Notes: generated by a model not told the origin, from the letters alone. A stretch of 64,000 bases of DNA from Castellaniella sp. MT123 (GCF_039614765.1 NZ_CP154879.1:2666001-2730000); one strand, 5' to 3'. Counted from the stretch's first letter, positions 1 to 8,244 are shown. Made by a program: numbers and translations.

Positions 1-993
1 GCAGCCCGGTGGAAGACGCGGGTCCACCTGTTCTTCTCGACGGTTGCACTGGTGTTCCTGATCGGCCTCAGCCGCATCATGCTCGGCGCACACTTTTTGA
101 GCGACGTCTGGGCGGGTTACCTGGTTGGCGCACTTTGGCTGATTGTGGGCATCAGCCTGACGGAATGGCTCAGTGTCGGCGGGCGAATGGATTGGGATGC
201 GCCGGCCGAACGCAGCCGAAAAGCGGCGGCCTTCGGCCTGGTCGCGATCGCGGTTGCCGGGTTTGTCGCCTATGCCGCCACCCGCACGCTGCCAGCCCCG
301 GTTTCCGCCCCGGAAACCATCATCCACGTCGATCAGCCTTTGGACGACATACTGCGTGCACAGAAACTGACGAGCACATCGTCTCTGTTTGGCGCGTCCG
401 ATCAGCCGCTCTCGTTTGCCATCGCCACGTCAGGCGCGGATGCATTGTCCGCTCTTCTGCGCCGGGCAGGCTGGCTCCCCGCCGATAGGCCGGATCTGAA
501 CAGCCTGCTGCGCCTGGCACGACAGGGTCTGGACTACACCACGGCACCGCTCGCGCTGGCGCTCTGGAACAACCGTATCAACGATCTCGCTTTCGAACGC
601 CTGATTCAGAACGCGCAGGGCAAGGCCGTCGTCACCGTCAGACTCTGGCAAACGCCTTTCCGTGTCGGTGAGCAACAGATCTTCGTGGGGGTGACGCGGA
701 CGTACGACGGCATCCGCTGGGGCATTTTGCACACAGTCTCGCCCGATGTGGATGCGGCAGCCGAACGATTCGTCGAATCGCTCAAGCAGTCCGGGCAGCC
801 ATTGAGTCTCTGCCAACGCGCGTTGATCGCTCCGATGACGGGCTCGTATCCGCTGGGCGACCGTTTCTTCACACGGGGGCAGCTATGGCTGCTCGATCCG
901 GGTGGCGGCGCCGATGCCGCGGGTCTTTGTCGCGCTCACGGGGCGGGGATTGCTCTACTGCTGAAGCATGAGCAACCCCAGAGACAAGATTGA
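1..993 (+). CDS. PAP2-family phosphatase with LssY-type C-terminal domain (5' end outside window)
   Basis: The frame is open from base 1, so the N-terminus lies upstream. The first translated stretch contains SRIMLGAHFLSDVWAGYLVG, the third PAP2 phosphatase motif (SR-x5-H-x3-D, here with the His and Asp present), and is followed by one or two membrane segments. The remaining 230 residues match the soluble LssY C-terminal type, including the phrase FRVGEQQIFVGVTRTYDGI. Such proteins are inner-membrane lipid phosphatases, often of a DedA-PAP2-LssY arrangement. Substrate unknown. The following antitoxin gene begins just downstream on the same strand but has its own AT-rich leader. Confidence 0.8.
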   Translation, partial: AARWKTRVHLFFSTVALVFLIGLSRIMLGAHFLSDVWAGYLVGALWLIVGISLTEWLSVGGRMDWDAPAERSRKAAAFGLVAIAVAGFVAYAATRTLPAPVSAPETIIHVDQPLDDILRAQKLTSTSSLFGASDQPLSFAIATSGADALSALLRRAGWLPADRPDLNSLLRLARQGLDYTTAPLALALWNNRINDLAFERLIQNAQGKAVVTVRLWQTPFRVGEQQIFVGVTRTYDGIRWGILHTVSPDVDAAAERFVESLKQSGQPLSLCQRALIAPMTGSYPLGDRFFTRGQLWLLDPGGGADAAGLCRAHGAGIALLLKHEQPQRQD

Positions 994-1030
994 TTTTCGT
1001 GTATTTCGAGTATTTCGCGAATGTGCTACC

Positions 1031-1549
1031 ATGAGACGCATGACTACCGCTCACCGCTCTGCCGCTAAGCCGCGCACCGCTCCGACCACCAATCGGCCCG
1101 CTGCCCGCACCAGGAAAACCGCGTCAATGCCACCATTGGTGGCGCTGTCGTTCTCTGTGGAACCTTTTATGTCCGTCGTGCAGCGCCACGTCAAACTTAG
1201 CAAGAAAGCACGTGATGCCATTACTCATGACCTGGCCGAGGTGTTGGGGCACACCAATGTGCAGTTGATCACGGACAAGGGGACGGTAGACCACCACCTC
1301 ACCCCGGCAGTGGGTGAAGCTGATTCTGTACTGACAACAGAAGAGGCAGCCCAACTGGTCAACGTCAGCCGCCCCTACATGGTGAAGCTGATCGACACCG
1401 GCGTCATCGCGCTGCACCAAAAAGTGGGGAACCAACGCCGGGTGCTGCGTAGCGTGGTCCTGCAATGGCAGTCCAAAGAGCGCGCACGCCAGGCGCAGGC
1501 GCTCAAGAGCCTCTCTGAGGGGCTGAGCGAGGAAATTTTCGCATCGTGA
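1031..1549 (+). CDS. Helix-turn-helix antitoxin-like protein paired with PIN toxin
   Basis: 172 residues from the ATG at 1031; a second in-frame ATG lies at 1040, and a longer start at 968 would overlap the upstream gene. The N-terminal half is basic and probably poorly structured. Residues about 97-150 (DSVLTTEEAAQLVNVSRPYM and on) form an excisionase/MerR-like winged helix, the type found in antitoxins that bind their own promoter. The stop codon overlaps the GTG start of the next gene (GTGA), so the two are translationally coupled. It should neutralise the PIN ribonuclease and repress the pair; this is inferred from family and gene order. Confidence 0.72.
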   Translation: MRRMTTAHRSAAKPRTAPTTNRPAARTRKTASMPPLVALSFSVEPFMSVVQRHVKLSKKARDAITHDLAEVLGHTNVQLITDKGTVDHHLTPAVGEADSVLTTEEAAQLVNVSRPYMVKLIDTGVIALHQKVGNQRRVLRSVVLQWQSKERARQAQALKSLSEGLSEEIFAS

Positions 1550-2160
1550 GCATCCCTGTTGTCGCCGACGCCGATGTGCTGTTTCCCGCGACGACACGCG
1601 GCCTGCTCATCTACCTGGACTACCAAGGGCTGCTTGCCCTGCATTGGTCGCCCCTGATCCTGGATGAAGTCAGCCGGGCGCTGGTTGAAACCGGACGCAA
1701 AAAGACCCTGGCCGAAGCCAAGATCAACGAAAACCGCATGAAGAACGCGCTACCCAACGCACTGGTGGCGACAAAAAGCGTTCAGGCCCGATTCAAAGCC
1801 GTGGAACCTGCCGTCCACTCCGCCAAAGACATCCACGTCGCGGCATGTGCCTACCACTTGGTTGCCACGAAGGCCTATCCCGATCACTCGACGGTCACCC
1901 TGACATCGCGCAACGTCAAAGACTTCAAGAAAGGCGCGTTGACCAAGTTGGGCATCACGTTACAGAAACCGGATGATTTCCTCGACGCGCTGTGCGCTTC
2001 GCATCCGTCCGAAGTGATGGCAGCATTCCACCGATTCCGTCTGGACATCACCATACAACCCAAGCCGGAAATCTTGCTGAAACGCCTGGAGCAAGACGGA
2101 CAGGTTAAAACAGCAAAGAGGCTCTTGGAACTGCTTCAGCAGAAGGCAAAGAAACAGTAG
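1546..2160 (+). CDS. PIN-domain ribonuclease toxin
   Basis: 204 residues, GTG start overlapping the upstream antitoxin stop. The N-terminus VVADADVLFPATTRG has the first acidic residue of a PIN fold, and a second acidic cluster is seen in SAKDIHVAACAYHL (near residue 95), followed by LTSRNVKDF, a frequent PIN-3 motif. PIN toxins are Mg-dependent ribonucleases, often cutting tRNA or mRNA. The C-terminal 60 residues are an extra helical extension. The pair sits beside the 3' part of a tRNA gene, a usual place for accessory DNA. Confidence 0.75.
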   Translation: MSIPVVADADVLFPATTRGLLIYLDYQGLLALHWSPLILDEVSRALVETGRKKTLAEAKINENRMKNALPNALVATKSVQARFKAVEPAVHSAKDIHVAACAYHLVATKAYPDHSTVTLTSRNVKDFKKGALTKLGITLQKPDDFLDALCASHPSEVMAAFHRFRLDITIQPKPEILLKRLEQDGQVKTAKRLLELLQQKAKKQ

Positions 2161-2327
2161 TCCACGGCTGTTCCTGGCCATTTTCAACCACGTACATCTT
2201 CCGTGAATGCAGGATGTTGTATGACTGCATTACACATAGCATAGCGAGTACGTGGATATGCCTACAGCCTACCCCATCCATGGATTTGCATTGATCGAAT
2301 TGGCTTACATAGCGGTTGCATGGACAA

Positions 2328-2361
2328 AGAAAACAAAAGGCCAGCCCATTCGGGCTGACCT
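2328..2361 (-). terminator. Intrinsic terminator of the original tRNA-Thr gene
   Basis: On the minus strand a 10-bp stem (AGGTCAGCCC / GGGCTGGCCT, one G-U pair) is followed by a T-rich run TTTTGTTT. It lies 17 bases beyond the CCA end of the tRNA 3' half, so it is the normal terminator of the split tRNA gene. The rest of 2161-2377 is AT-rich and shows no gene. Confidence 0.7.
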
Positions 2362-2377
2362 AAGTATTTGAATTCAT

Positions 2378-2422
2378 TGGTGCCGGCTAGAGGAATCGAA
2401 CCCCCGACCTTCTCATTACAAG
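2378..2422 (-). pseudogene. 3' half of a split tRNA-Thr(UGU)
   Basis: Minus strand from 2422: CTT, then GTAA, the 3' anticodon stem, a T arm with TTCGATT loop and an AGCCGGC acceptor strand ending in encoded CCA at 2378-2380. The acceptor strand is an exact complement of GCCGGCT at the 5' half (8359-8365), 6 kb away. The upstream D arm is missing here; the sequence before the anticodon loop is unrelated mobile DNA. It cannot form a tRNA alone. Confidence 0.85.
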
Positions 2423-2436
2423 GCATTATATGCACT

Positions 2437-2455
2437 TGTATGATGTTGCCTTATA
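2437..2455. repeat. Left subterminal motif of the element
   Basis: TGTATGATGTTGCCTTATA on the plus strand, about 17 bases inside the left end. It resembles, in inverted orientation, 8301-8320 near the right end (shared pattern TATG-n-GTTGC-TTTA). An overlapping perfect hairpin (TTGCCTT-ATA-AAGGCAA, 2445-2461) is also present. Likely recombinase binding site; identity is imperfect. Confidence 0.4.
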
Positions 2456-2535
2456 AAGGCAATAAAAACAACAACTTAGAAAGTCGGGTGTTGCCCTCTG
2501 TTTCAACAGCTGTTGCTCTTCTGAAGATAAATCTA

Positions 2536-2819
2536 TGGTGCCGGTTGTCGGATTCGAACTGACGACCTCCCGCTTACCTTACCACTACGACTTTCGTCGC
2601 CTGACGTTTGTGGTCTGGACTATCCCTTGACCGTAGCTTTCGCCTTAGGCCCCCTCCGTCTAGTCTCTACACCTTCTTGCTATGCAAGCTTGGCTCGGGA
2701 TTGGCTTTGCCTAAAAGGCTTTAGCGTTCCCCGAATTTGAAGGGTTCTACTTCCGCCGTTTCCAACGGAGCACTCGTACATAATCAAGGCGGATGCTCTA
2801 CCAACTGAGCTAAACCGGC
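2536..2819 (-). tRNA. tRNA-Thr(UGU), interrupted by a group I intron
   Basis: 5' exon 2819-2786 (34 nt: acceptor GCCGGTT, D arm, anticodon stem 5' strand, C32 U33 U34) and 3' exon 2577-2536 (42 nt, encoded CCA). Joined exons give a full cloverleaf with the loop CTTGTAA, anticodon UGU. Threonine identity features G1-C72, C2-G71, A73, G35 and U36 are present. Anticodon stem TCCGC/GCGGG pairs fully with one G-U; the T stem has one A-C mismatch (52-62). The gene starts 34 bases after the stop of the small recombinase-operon gene, on the same strand, so it may be cotranscribed. It probably replaces the tRNA that the element disrupted. Confidence 0.88.
2578..2785 (-). ncRNA. Group I self-splicing intron (IC3, Azoarcus-like) in tRNA-Thr
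   Basis: 208 nt on the minus strand, between nucleotides 34 and 35. The 5' exon ends in U and the intron ends in G, as the class requires. Diagnostic core pieces: GAGCCAAGCTTG, GGTGTAGAGACTAGACGG (P6/P7 side) and GGGATAGTCCAGACCACAAA (P7 3' side), all very close to the 205-nt intron of Azoarcus tRNA-Ile(CAU). A three-base guide GAG (about ten bases in) can pair with exon CUU with the U-G wobble at the splice site. P2 hairpin CCGTT-GGA-AACGG, P6 CTTGC-ATA-GCAAG and a GAAA-capped P9 (CGAC/GTCG) are visible. No homing endonuclease can be encoded in this length. Confidence 0.9.
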
Positions 2820-2852
2820 ATAACAAAAAAGTATAGCAGATTGCAAGAGGGC

Positions 2853-3326
2853 TCACCGACCCTCATCCTTCTTTTTGAGGGGCAGGCTGACCACTTCAGC
2901 ACGTTGTGGAAAAGCGCTGACGTTTTCAAGAACATCACCAATCTTCTTGTATTCTGCCCAGAAGCGTGTAAGCGCGGGCATTCCGCCAGAAGTGGCAACA
3001 GCCCTTACACATGCTGCATGCGAGACAATTAGAGCTTTCACCTGCTCCTCAAGCTCGGAGACCCGCTCTGCTTGACGACCAAGTTTGTCCGAAAGTGATG
3101 CTGCCTTTGCGACAAAAGGATTCAGGTTGTTCCGTAGCTGCAATTGCCTGCTCTGAGCCTGCTCAATCAGCGCCATTCGTTCTGTGTTGCGAGTGAAGGC
3201 GGAGGCAGTGCGCAGAAAGGCATGCCTACGAGCAACTTCGCGGACAGTAATTGTCACGTTTGAGGCAAGCAACTCGTCTAAAAGGCCTGCGAGAACGATA
3301 TGGTCTGTATCTCGCTTTGATTTCAT
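2853..3326 (-). CDS. srap: Small coiled-coil accessory protein of the recombinase operon (Srap/TnpC-like)
   Basis: 157 residues; its ATG overlaps the stop of the large recombinase gene (ATGA). The N-terminal third (ELLASNVTITVREVARRHAF) looks like a small DNA-binding helix pair; residues about 50-95 (NLNPFVAKAASLSDKLGRQA and on) form a leucine-heptad coiled coil; the tail is charged. Tn554 TnpC (125 residues) and the Srap protein of strand-biased circularizing elements occupy the same last position and promote recombination and its orientation or strand bias. The assignment rests on position, size and coiled coil, not on strong sequence recall. Confidence 0.6.
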   Translation of the reverse strand: MKSKRDTDHIVLAGLLDELLASNVTITVREVARRHAFLRTASAFTRNTERMALIEQAQSRQLQLRNNLNPFVAKAASLSDKLGRQAERVSELEEQVKALIVSHAACVRAVATSGGMPALTRFWAEYKKIGDVLENVSAFPQRAEVVSLPLKKKDEGR

Positions 3327-5230
3327 GTGAAGATGTCCTTCTTCGGAGCGGAGTGGTCATTACCCTCGCTGAAGACTGTGTCACCAGGTTGGGCCTTTAG
3401 GGCTGCATCTACTCCGCTTAGGAGCCGCTCTGCGTGAACGATTTGATTTTTCCGGCCAATAGAAGTCACCGGTTTTGCCGCAGCAGCACTCCTCATCTCT
3501 GCAAGACGGCCACGCAACTCTTCCAAAGCAATGCGATGCTCGTCATTACCGCTTGCAATGAAGTGCTTGCACGAATCAAAACACTTAAGGTGTCTCGCAC
3601 ATGGATTCATTGCAAAGCTGGTGGTGCAGAAACCAAACGGAGTAACGTGGAATCCATCCGAATTGGCTGCAATATAGCTGAATGCGGCCTCATCCCCGTG
3701 CTCCTTTTGAATGCGCTGAAAAGACTGTGAGATATGGCTTTGCGTTGCGAAGCCAGACACTATCATCTTCGCTACGATTTCTTGGGTGGTTCCTGGTGCA
3801 ATATTGTCACTAGCACTGGGAGGGAGCTGTACAAAAGACAGTTTCTCCGAAAGACTCCTGTGGTCATACTCATAGCTCTGTTGAATGGAGCTTCGTCCGA
3901 AATGTTGCGTAATGATGGTGTCGGGGACGTTGAGCCTGAACAACTCTGTATTCATTAAGTGACGTAATGAATGCGGATTGATTTGCATAGAACAACTACT
4001 GTCTGACTTGCCGTATCGACTAAAGATAGAGCTCCGGCCAGGTCGTACCCCAAGGCCCAAAAAGGGATAAAAGCTGCTCTCTGCAATAGTTTCTATTTCT
4101 GTGTTGCATGGAATTTCAATGGGGAGTTCGCCCGTGCCGCCTTGAATTACCAAGAAAAGCATGTCAGCGATAGTCAGATTCACCCCAGCTGAAGTTTGGA
4201 ACTGACGGCAACTGCTTGTGCCGCTTCTCAATGTCCGGCGCAGTGGCGCGGTCGCCACAAGTGCTGCCGATACCGCGTCCACGACAAGCTGATGAAATCG
4301 TTCTGGAATCCATTGATAGTCCTCGACCAGCAGGTCCGGACGTCCTTGCTCTCTTTTCTCTCCAAAGTAGCGCAGTCTGAGAGACCGACTGGTTCCACCA
4401 ACGTCACCTGCGGGCTTGCCTGTAACAATATCGGTATGCTCCTCCCAGCGCAAGCAGTCCTCTGGAAGCAACAATATTTCGTTAAGCCTCAACCCGGTGA
4501 GCAGCAATAATTTGGTAGCGCAAAAGCGGACGCTGTCCTGGTGTCCGAATGGCTGCTCGTGGAATAGAATCCTTGTCAACTCATGTAGTGATTCAGCCTG
4601 TGGAAGTTTCTTCTCAGACTTTCGTTCAGCAAACCCAGAAGCCAATTGAGCCTTTGATTCTTCGCGCAGCTCCGGCGCCAGGGGTGAGTGACGCGATATC
4701 ATCTTCTGATTAATTAGCTTAACCAGAACGCTCATTATCGATAGTGTCTTTACGTTATTGCTTTCCAGTGCTACGAAACGATTGAAATCATCTGTATTGA
4801 GATTCCATGGACTCTTTGCTGTCACCGAAAATAATTTTCTAAACACTCGTAGTTCATGCCTAACGGTGCGTGGAGTTATGGATTCCTTACACCGATGAGC
4901 AACTACCGCCTTCAGGAAATCCTGCGTGTCTGATGGCAAAATCAGGCATGAGGGCAATAAGGACTCTGGCCAGCCTTCTGCCAGAGCCCGAGCTCTGACA
5001 CTACTATCGATGGATAAGCTAGTTATGCGAGCCGCATTCCGCGCATGACTACCAGTTAATTGTCTGAGGTCCCATTGATAGGCTTTATGGATATCACCCT
5101 TGTCATCGACTGGGGTTTCCCATGATAGGCCCTTCAGTTCGACAAATGCCCGTGAGCGCTTGATGAATGACGTGTAGCTGTCTGGTGGCGTTCCGACGCC
5201 ACGAGAAAATATTTTAAGCTTAGCCATCAT
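3323..5230 (-). CDS. intB: Large tyrosine recombinase (IntB/TnpB-like)
   Basis: About 635 residues from the ATG at 5230 (a second ATG at 5227), which overlaps the end of the middle gene by 11 bases; upstream in-frame codons to 5281 would lie fully inside it. A long N-terminal DNA-binding region precedes the catalytic domain: GLRLNEILLL (Arg I), HSLRH (His-x-x-Arg), QHFGRSS where the usual second His/Trp is Arg, and YEYDH with the candidate nucleophile Tyr. A Cys/His cluster near the C-terminus (FCTTSFAMNPCARHLKCFDS) looks like zinc binding. Length agrees with Tn554 TnpB (about 630). Coupled to both neighbours. Confidence 0.8.
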   Translation of the reverse strand: MMAKLKIFSRGVGTPPDSYTSFIKRSRAFVELKGLSWETPVDDKGDIHKAYQWDLRQLTGSHARNAARITSLSIDSSVRARALAEGWPESLLPSCLILPSDTQDFLKAVVAHRCKESITPRTVRHELRVFRKLFSVTAKSPWNLNTDDFNRFVALESNNVKTLSIMSVLVKLINQKMISRHSPLAPELREESKAQLASGFAERKSEKKLPQAESLHELTRILFHEQPFGHQDSVRFCATKLLLLTGLRLNEILLLPEDCLRWEEHTDIVTGKPAGDVGGTSRSLRLRYFGEKREQGRPDLLVEDYQWIPERFHQLVVDAVSAALVATAPLRRTLRSGTSSCRQFQTSAGVNLTIADMLFLVIQGGTGELPIEIPCNTEIETIAESSFYPFLGLGVRPGRSSIFSRYGKSDSSCSMQINPHSLRHLMNTELFRLNVPDTIITQHFGRSSIQQSYEYDHRSLSEKLSFVQLPPSASDNIAPGTTQEIVAKMIVSGFATQSHISQSFQRIQKEHGDEAAFSYIAANSDGFHVTPFGFCTTSFAMNPCARHLKCFDSCKHFIASGNDEHRIALEELRGRLAEMRSAAAAKPVTSIGRKNQIVHAERLLSGVDAALKAQPGDTVFSEGNDHSAPKKDIFT

Positions 5231-6719
5231 GGGACCCAAGGATGCGTTTCGATTCTTCGAGTGCTTTCTGTGCACCCGCAAGAGCCTTCGTCATTTGAAG
5301 GTAAGCTGGACTTTGCTCTGACCTCCCATTGCCAAGGAACGTCAGTATTTGCTCACGCATTCCTGCTATGGCCTCCATGTGAGCAGCAGGATTCAGCGCC
5401 GGGATGTACTTTGGACAGCTGTAGCACGAAGATACTGGGTCATACCCGCAAGAGCTTTGGCCAGAACTGCACTGACCGATTCCAGCGATAAGCCGCGCAC
5501 CTACCACGCCGCCAATCTGCTGCTCTTCCGGCATGCGGCTTAGCTCTTCGATGGAAACGAACTTTCCCGAAGCCAGCGAGAGGATGGAGTTATATAGCGG
5601 GGATGTCCCCAACGCGAGATTTATCAGGGCAACCTGTTGTCGGCTAGCACGGATATAAGTGGTAGCAGCGTTTTCATTGGAATGCCCCAAGAACCACTTT
5701 AAGCTTCGCCTACTGTGCCCGGCATCAGCCAGGGCCTGTGCAGAGGTGTGTCGCAATTGCTTGGCGGTGAAATTGACCTTTACTCCGACTTCGGCACACA
5801 CTCGCTTTACCTTGGTCCAGAGCTTCGGCGCAGAGCTGTCGCCAAATAGGCGGTCTCGTCCAGATGACTGTGCAAATTCTCTTAACCTAATGACCGGATG
5901 GGACCACTCTTGTTTTATCTGACGCGCCATCTCGCCATCTACGGTTTTTCCAGTCCTTTGCTTTGCTGTATGAAACGATACGACGCAGATGGTGTCGTCG
6001 GCCGCATCGGTAAAGGTCCAAATATTTTCAAGTCTCAACGAGAGTAATTGAACAGGGCGCATGCCATGCTGAAAAATTAGCGCTAGTGCCGCTAATCCTT
6101 CGGCTTGCCTCTCCGATAGGTGTGTTCTTTCTGCTCCGTTATCCAATACCTTTACCAACTGGGATTGGACCTCTAGGCTAAGGAGTTGCTCACGACGTCG
6201 CAGGCGGCTTTGTTGGGCGGCAAGCGAAGGGTTTGCCCTTGTATCAAGGCTTCCAACTAAATCCTCATGCTCATTCCGCCAGGGCCCTAAGGATGACAAA
6301 ACTGCAAGCTTAAGGAGGGCCTTTCCTGCTTTTGCAGTGTCAATTGTTTTGACGTGCCCCTCCCACAGGTCCTCCAACTCCGAAGGGCCACCTTCGAGTA
6401 TCTTGATATAAAGGCCCCAGTGCGCAAGTAAGGAGCGAGTGAACTTATAAATGGACGAAGGGGCATGGTCTCGCTGTGTCAGCATTATGAGCTTCTGCTG
6501 CAGCGCACCTCTCTCTCCAGGGAGAAAGTCGAAACTAACGCTGTGACCTTGAACAAAAAATGTCCAAGTAGAGGCGCCCGTCATTAGGCTTACTTCAACG
6601 TCTGCGTACTTGTCATATATCTTAAATATGACCGGCGAGACCGGCCACGCCCAAGTGAGCAGGTTTTCGGGGGGAGTGCCAGAAACTTCAACTAAGTCCG
6701 GCCGTTGAGTAGCGCTCAT
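5220..6719 (-). CDS. tfp: Tyrosine-recombinase-fold protein, middle gene of the trio (Tfp-like)
   Basis: 499 residues; ATG overlaps the stop of the upstream recombinase (ATGA). The recombinase fold is clear in HGMRPVQLLSL (Arg I), KQLRHTSAQAL, LGHSNENAATTYIRAS (His and Tyr). The first His of the His-x-x-Arg box is Lys here, so strand cleavage may be impaired while DNA binding is kept. The C-terminal part has a Cys-rich motif (CSSGQSSCGYDPVSSCYSCP), shared in style with the large recombinase. In related elements the middle protein is required together with the other two recombinases. Confidence 0.75.
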   Translation of the reverse strand: MSATQRPDLVEVSGTPPENLLTWAWPVSPVIFKIYDKYADVEVSLMTGASTWTFFVQGHSVSFDFLPGERGALQQKLIMLTQRDHAPSSIYKFTRSLLAHWGLYIKILEGGPSELEDLWEGHVKTIDTAKAGKALLKLAVLSSLGPWRNEHEDLVGSLDTRANPSLAAQQSRLRRREQLLSLEVQSQLVKVLDNGAERTHLSERQAEGLAALALIFQHGMRPVQLLSLRLENIWTFTDAADDTICVVSFHTAKQRTGKTVDGEMARQIKQEWSHPVIRLREFAQSSGRDRLFGDSSAPKLWTKVKRVCAEVGVKVNFTAKQLRHTSAQALADAGHSRRSLKWFLGHSNENAATTYIRASRQQVALINLALGTSPLYNSILSLASGKFVSIEELSRMPEEQQIGGVVGARLIAGIGQCSSGQSSCGYDPVSSCYSCPKYIPALNPAAHMEAIAGMREQILTFLGNGRSEQSPAYLQMTKALAGAQKALEESKRILGSHDG

Positions 6720-7909
6720 TCTATTCCTTGTCGCAGGAGTTCAACCTTTTTATCGAATAGGTCATTCCATGATTTAAGCAGGTCGTCATGGATAGCAGCG
6801 CGCGCGTATAGGGCCGGTTCATCGGATTCAATAGCCCAGCCAAAGAAGGCTCTCATGCGTTGGAACGCGAGCTCTCGATTTGAATCGGTTGCGATGAATA
6901 ACGCATATCTGACAGTTGCGCAGGTATGTCGGAGGTCGTGAGGCGAGATATGCTGCTTACCTCCGGTTCGCTCTCTAAACCGCTGCAAAGCCTGCGGCTC
7001 CAGTCTTTCGGAAAAGTCCACCAACATCTTATTGACACTTTCAGCTGACAACGGCTTGCTTGTGCTCGACGTTAGCAAGAAGTTATGCTGAGCGACATCC
7101 CCTCGGAAGTCCGCAACGTAGTTTTCGACAAGGGATGCGAGTTCATAAGAAATTGGCACTTGTCGATGCGCGTTTGCAGTCTTCATACTGGGCCGGGTGG
7201 CTCTACTGTCGTTGATGGTATTGTCTTCTGTTGTTGTTACATCCAGCCAGTATTGGAGCTCACCGGTTTTTGGTTCTATGTCGTGCTTGAGGGAATCAAC
7301 GGTTAGAAGCAATACCTCACTTCTCCTTAAACCGCATAGCAGCATCAAGAGCAAAATAAGCCAATTCCGGATTTGTATTGCTCGACTCTTAATCGGGTTG
7401 CGGATAGATGCCGGCTGAGCGATTGCTAACAGGTCTGTGAGAGTCCTATCGGGCAGGGAGCGGGCAAATTTAATACAACCCCGCTTCGGGGGCCTTATAC
7501 GCCCAGTCCCTTTGAGCGCTCCGATAACAGCTCGCCAGGAGTCATCCTTAATGGCCCAGTATCTGGCAAAGTAGAGAACAAATCCTCGCACAGCATCCCA
7601 AGACTGGACATCCGTGGTGGTGTATTTTGTGTTAGATGTCAATCCCACATAAAAGTCATCCGCCATGCGATGTACTCGTGCAGCGTTAGACTCTCCGAGC
7701 GCAGAGTCCAGTGAGTCAATGCCGAACTTGGTGTCGCAATGCCGATAGAAATTATCGATATGACGCAGTCTAGTGATTAGAGTGTTAGCTGCCCAGCCTT
7801 TCCCTGCCGTCATCACCACCCAGGCTGTCGCCCAAAAGCGCGGCCTACCAGGGGAGCGCTCCGAGGTGATGATATAGCGTGGGCTAGCTCCTGTATCTAC
7901 GATGGCCAT
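6716..7909 (-). CDS. intA: Tyrosine recombinase, first of the trio (IntA-like)
   Basis: 397 residues from the ATG at 7909, preceded by AGAAAGGG about 14 bases upstream; the open frame to 8017 lies within the preceding gene and is not expected to be translated. The catalytic set is complete: GLRRSEVLLL (Arg I), Lys in PSMKTANAHR, HDLRHTCATV (His-x-x-Arg), FFGWA (Trp in place of His, common) and ALYAR (Tyr nucleophile). It is thus the best candidate for the main strand-exchange enzyme. Stop overlaps the next start, giving a tightly coupled operon. A+T content and codon use differ from the chromosomal genes on both sides. Confidence 0.82.
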   Translation of the reverse strand: MAIVDTGASPRYIITSERSPGRPRFWATAWVVMTAGKGWAANTLITRLRHIDNFYRHCDTKFGIDSLDSALGESNAARVHRMADDFYVGLTSNTKYTTTDVQSWDAVRGFVLYFARYWAIKDDSWRAVIGALKGTGRIRPPKRGCIKFARSLPDRTLTDLLAIAQPASIRNPIKSRAIQIRNWLILLLMLLCGLRRSEVLLLTVDSLKHDIEPKTGELQYWLDVTTTEDNTINDSRATRPSMKTANAHRQVPISYELASLVENYVADFRGDVAQHNFLLTSSTSKPLSAESVNKMLVDFSERLEPQALQRFRERTGGKQHISPHDLRHTCATVRYALFIATDSNRELAFQRMRAFFGWAIESDEPALYARAAIHDDLLKSWNDLFDKKVELLRQGIE

Positions 7910-7916
7910 GGCGAGG

Positions 7917-8213
7917 CTACAGCCCTTTCTCGTGGAGCAGGCGCACAGCATCCGTAAAGTTGATTTGCGCCAGATACATGACCAAGTCAACCGCACCACC
8001 GCCGCCTCTGGCTGCACGCGGGTCCCAAAATTTGGGACCGGTCAGAATGAGTTCAAACTCACGACTACCATAGCGTGCGTGCCATCTTGATGAAAGAGGG
8101 GACTTCAGGGGGGAGTACGAGACGTCGCGCTTCGCATAATGCGCTAAGGATGGCAATACATCGGCGGCAGGTAGCGAACGCCACCGCGCAAGCACGGACT
8201 TATCCACAGCCAT
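7917..8213 (-). CDS. Small CHC2/DUF3991-like protein at the head of the recombinase operon
   Basis: 98 residues with a very strong ribosome site (GGGGGAGGG) before the ATG. The central segment GPKFWDPRAARGGGGAVDLV followed by MYLAQINFTDAVRLL resembles the N-terminal CHC2 zinc-finger-like part of DUF3991/Toprim primase-related proteins, where GGGAIDLV and a later F-x-DAV-x-L are typical. The cysteines of a true CHC2 finger and the Toprim part are missing, so it is either a stand-alone DNA-binding module or a truncated remnant. It ends 7 bases before the start of the first recombinase, which suggests coupling. Function not known. Confidence 0.55.
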   Translation of the reverse strand: MAVDKSVLARWRSLPAADVLPSLAHYAKRDVSYSPLKSPLSSRWHARYGSREFELILTGPKFWDPRAARGGGGAVDLVMYLAQINFTDAVRLLHEKGL

Positions 8214-8244
8214 TTGCCCTCCCCCAGGCCCCCACCTGCTACTC

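Noticed and set aside
2368-2562. Short open frame on the plus strand across the tRNA fragments.
   Set aside because: It is antisense to the tRNA 3' half and to the intron-bearing tRNA; translation of tRNA DNA gives common false matches.
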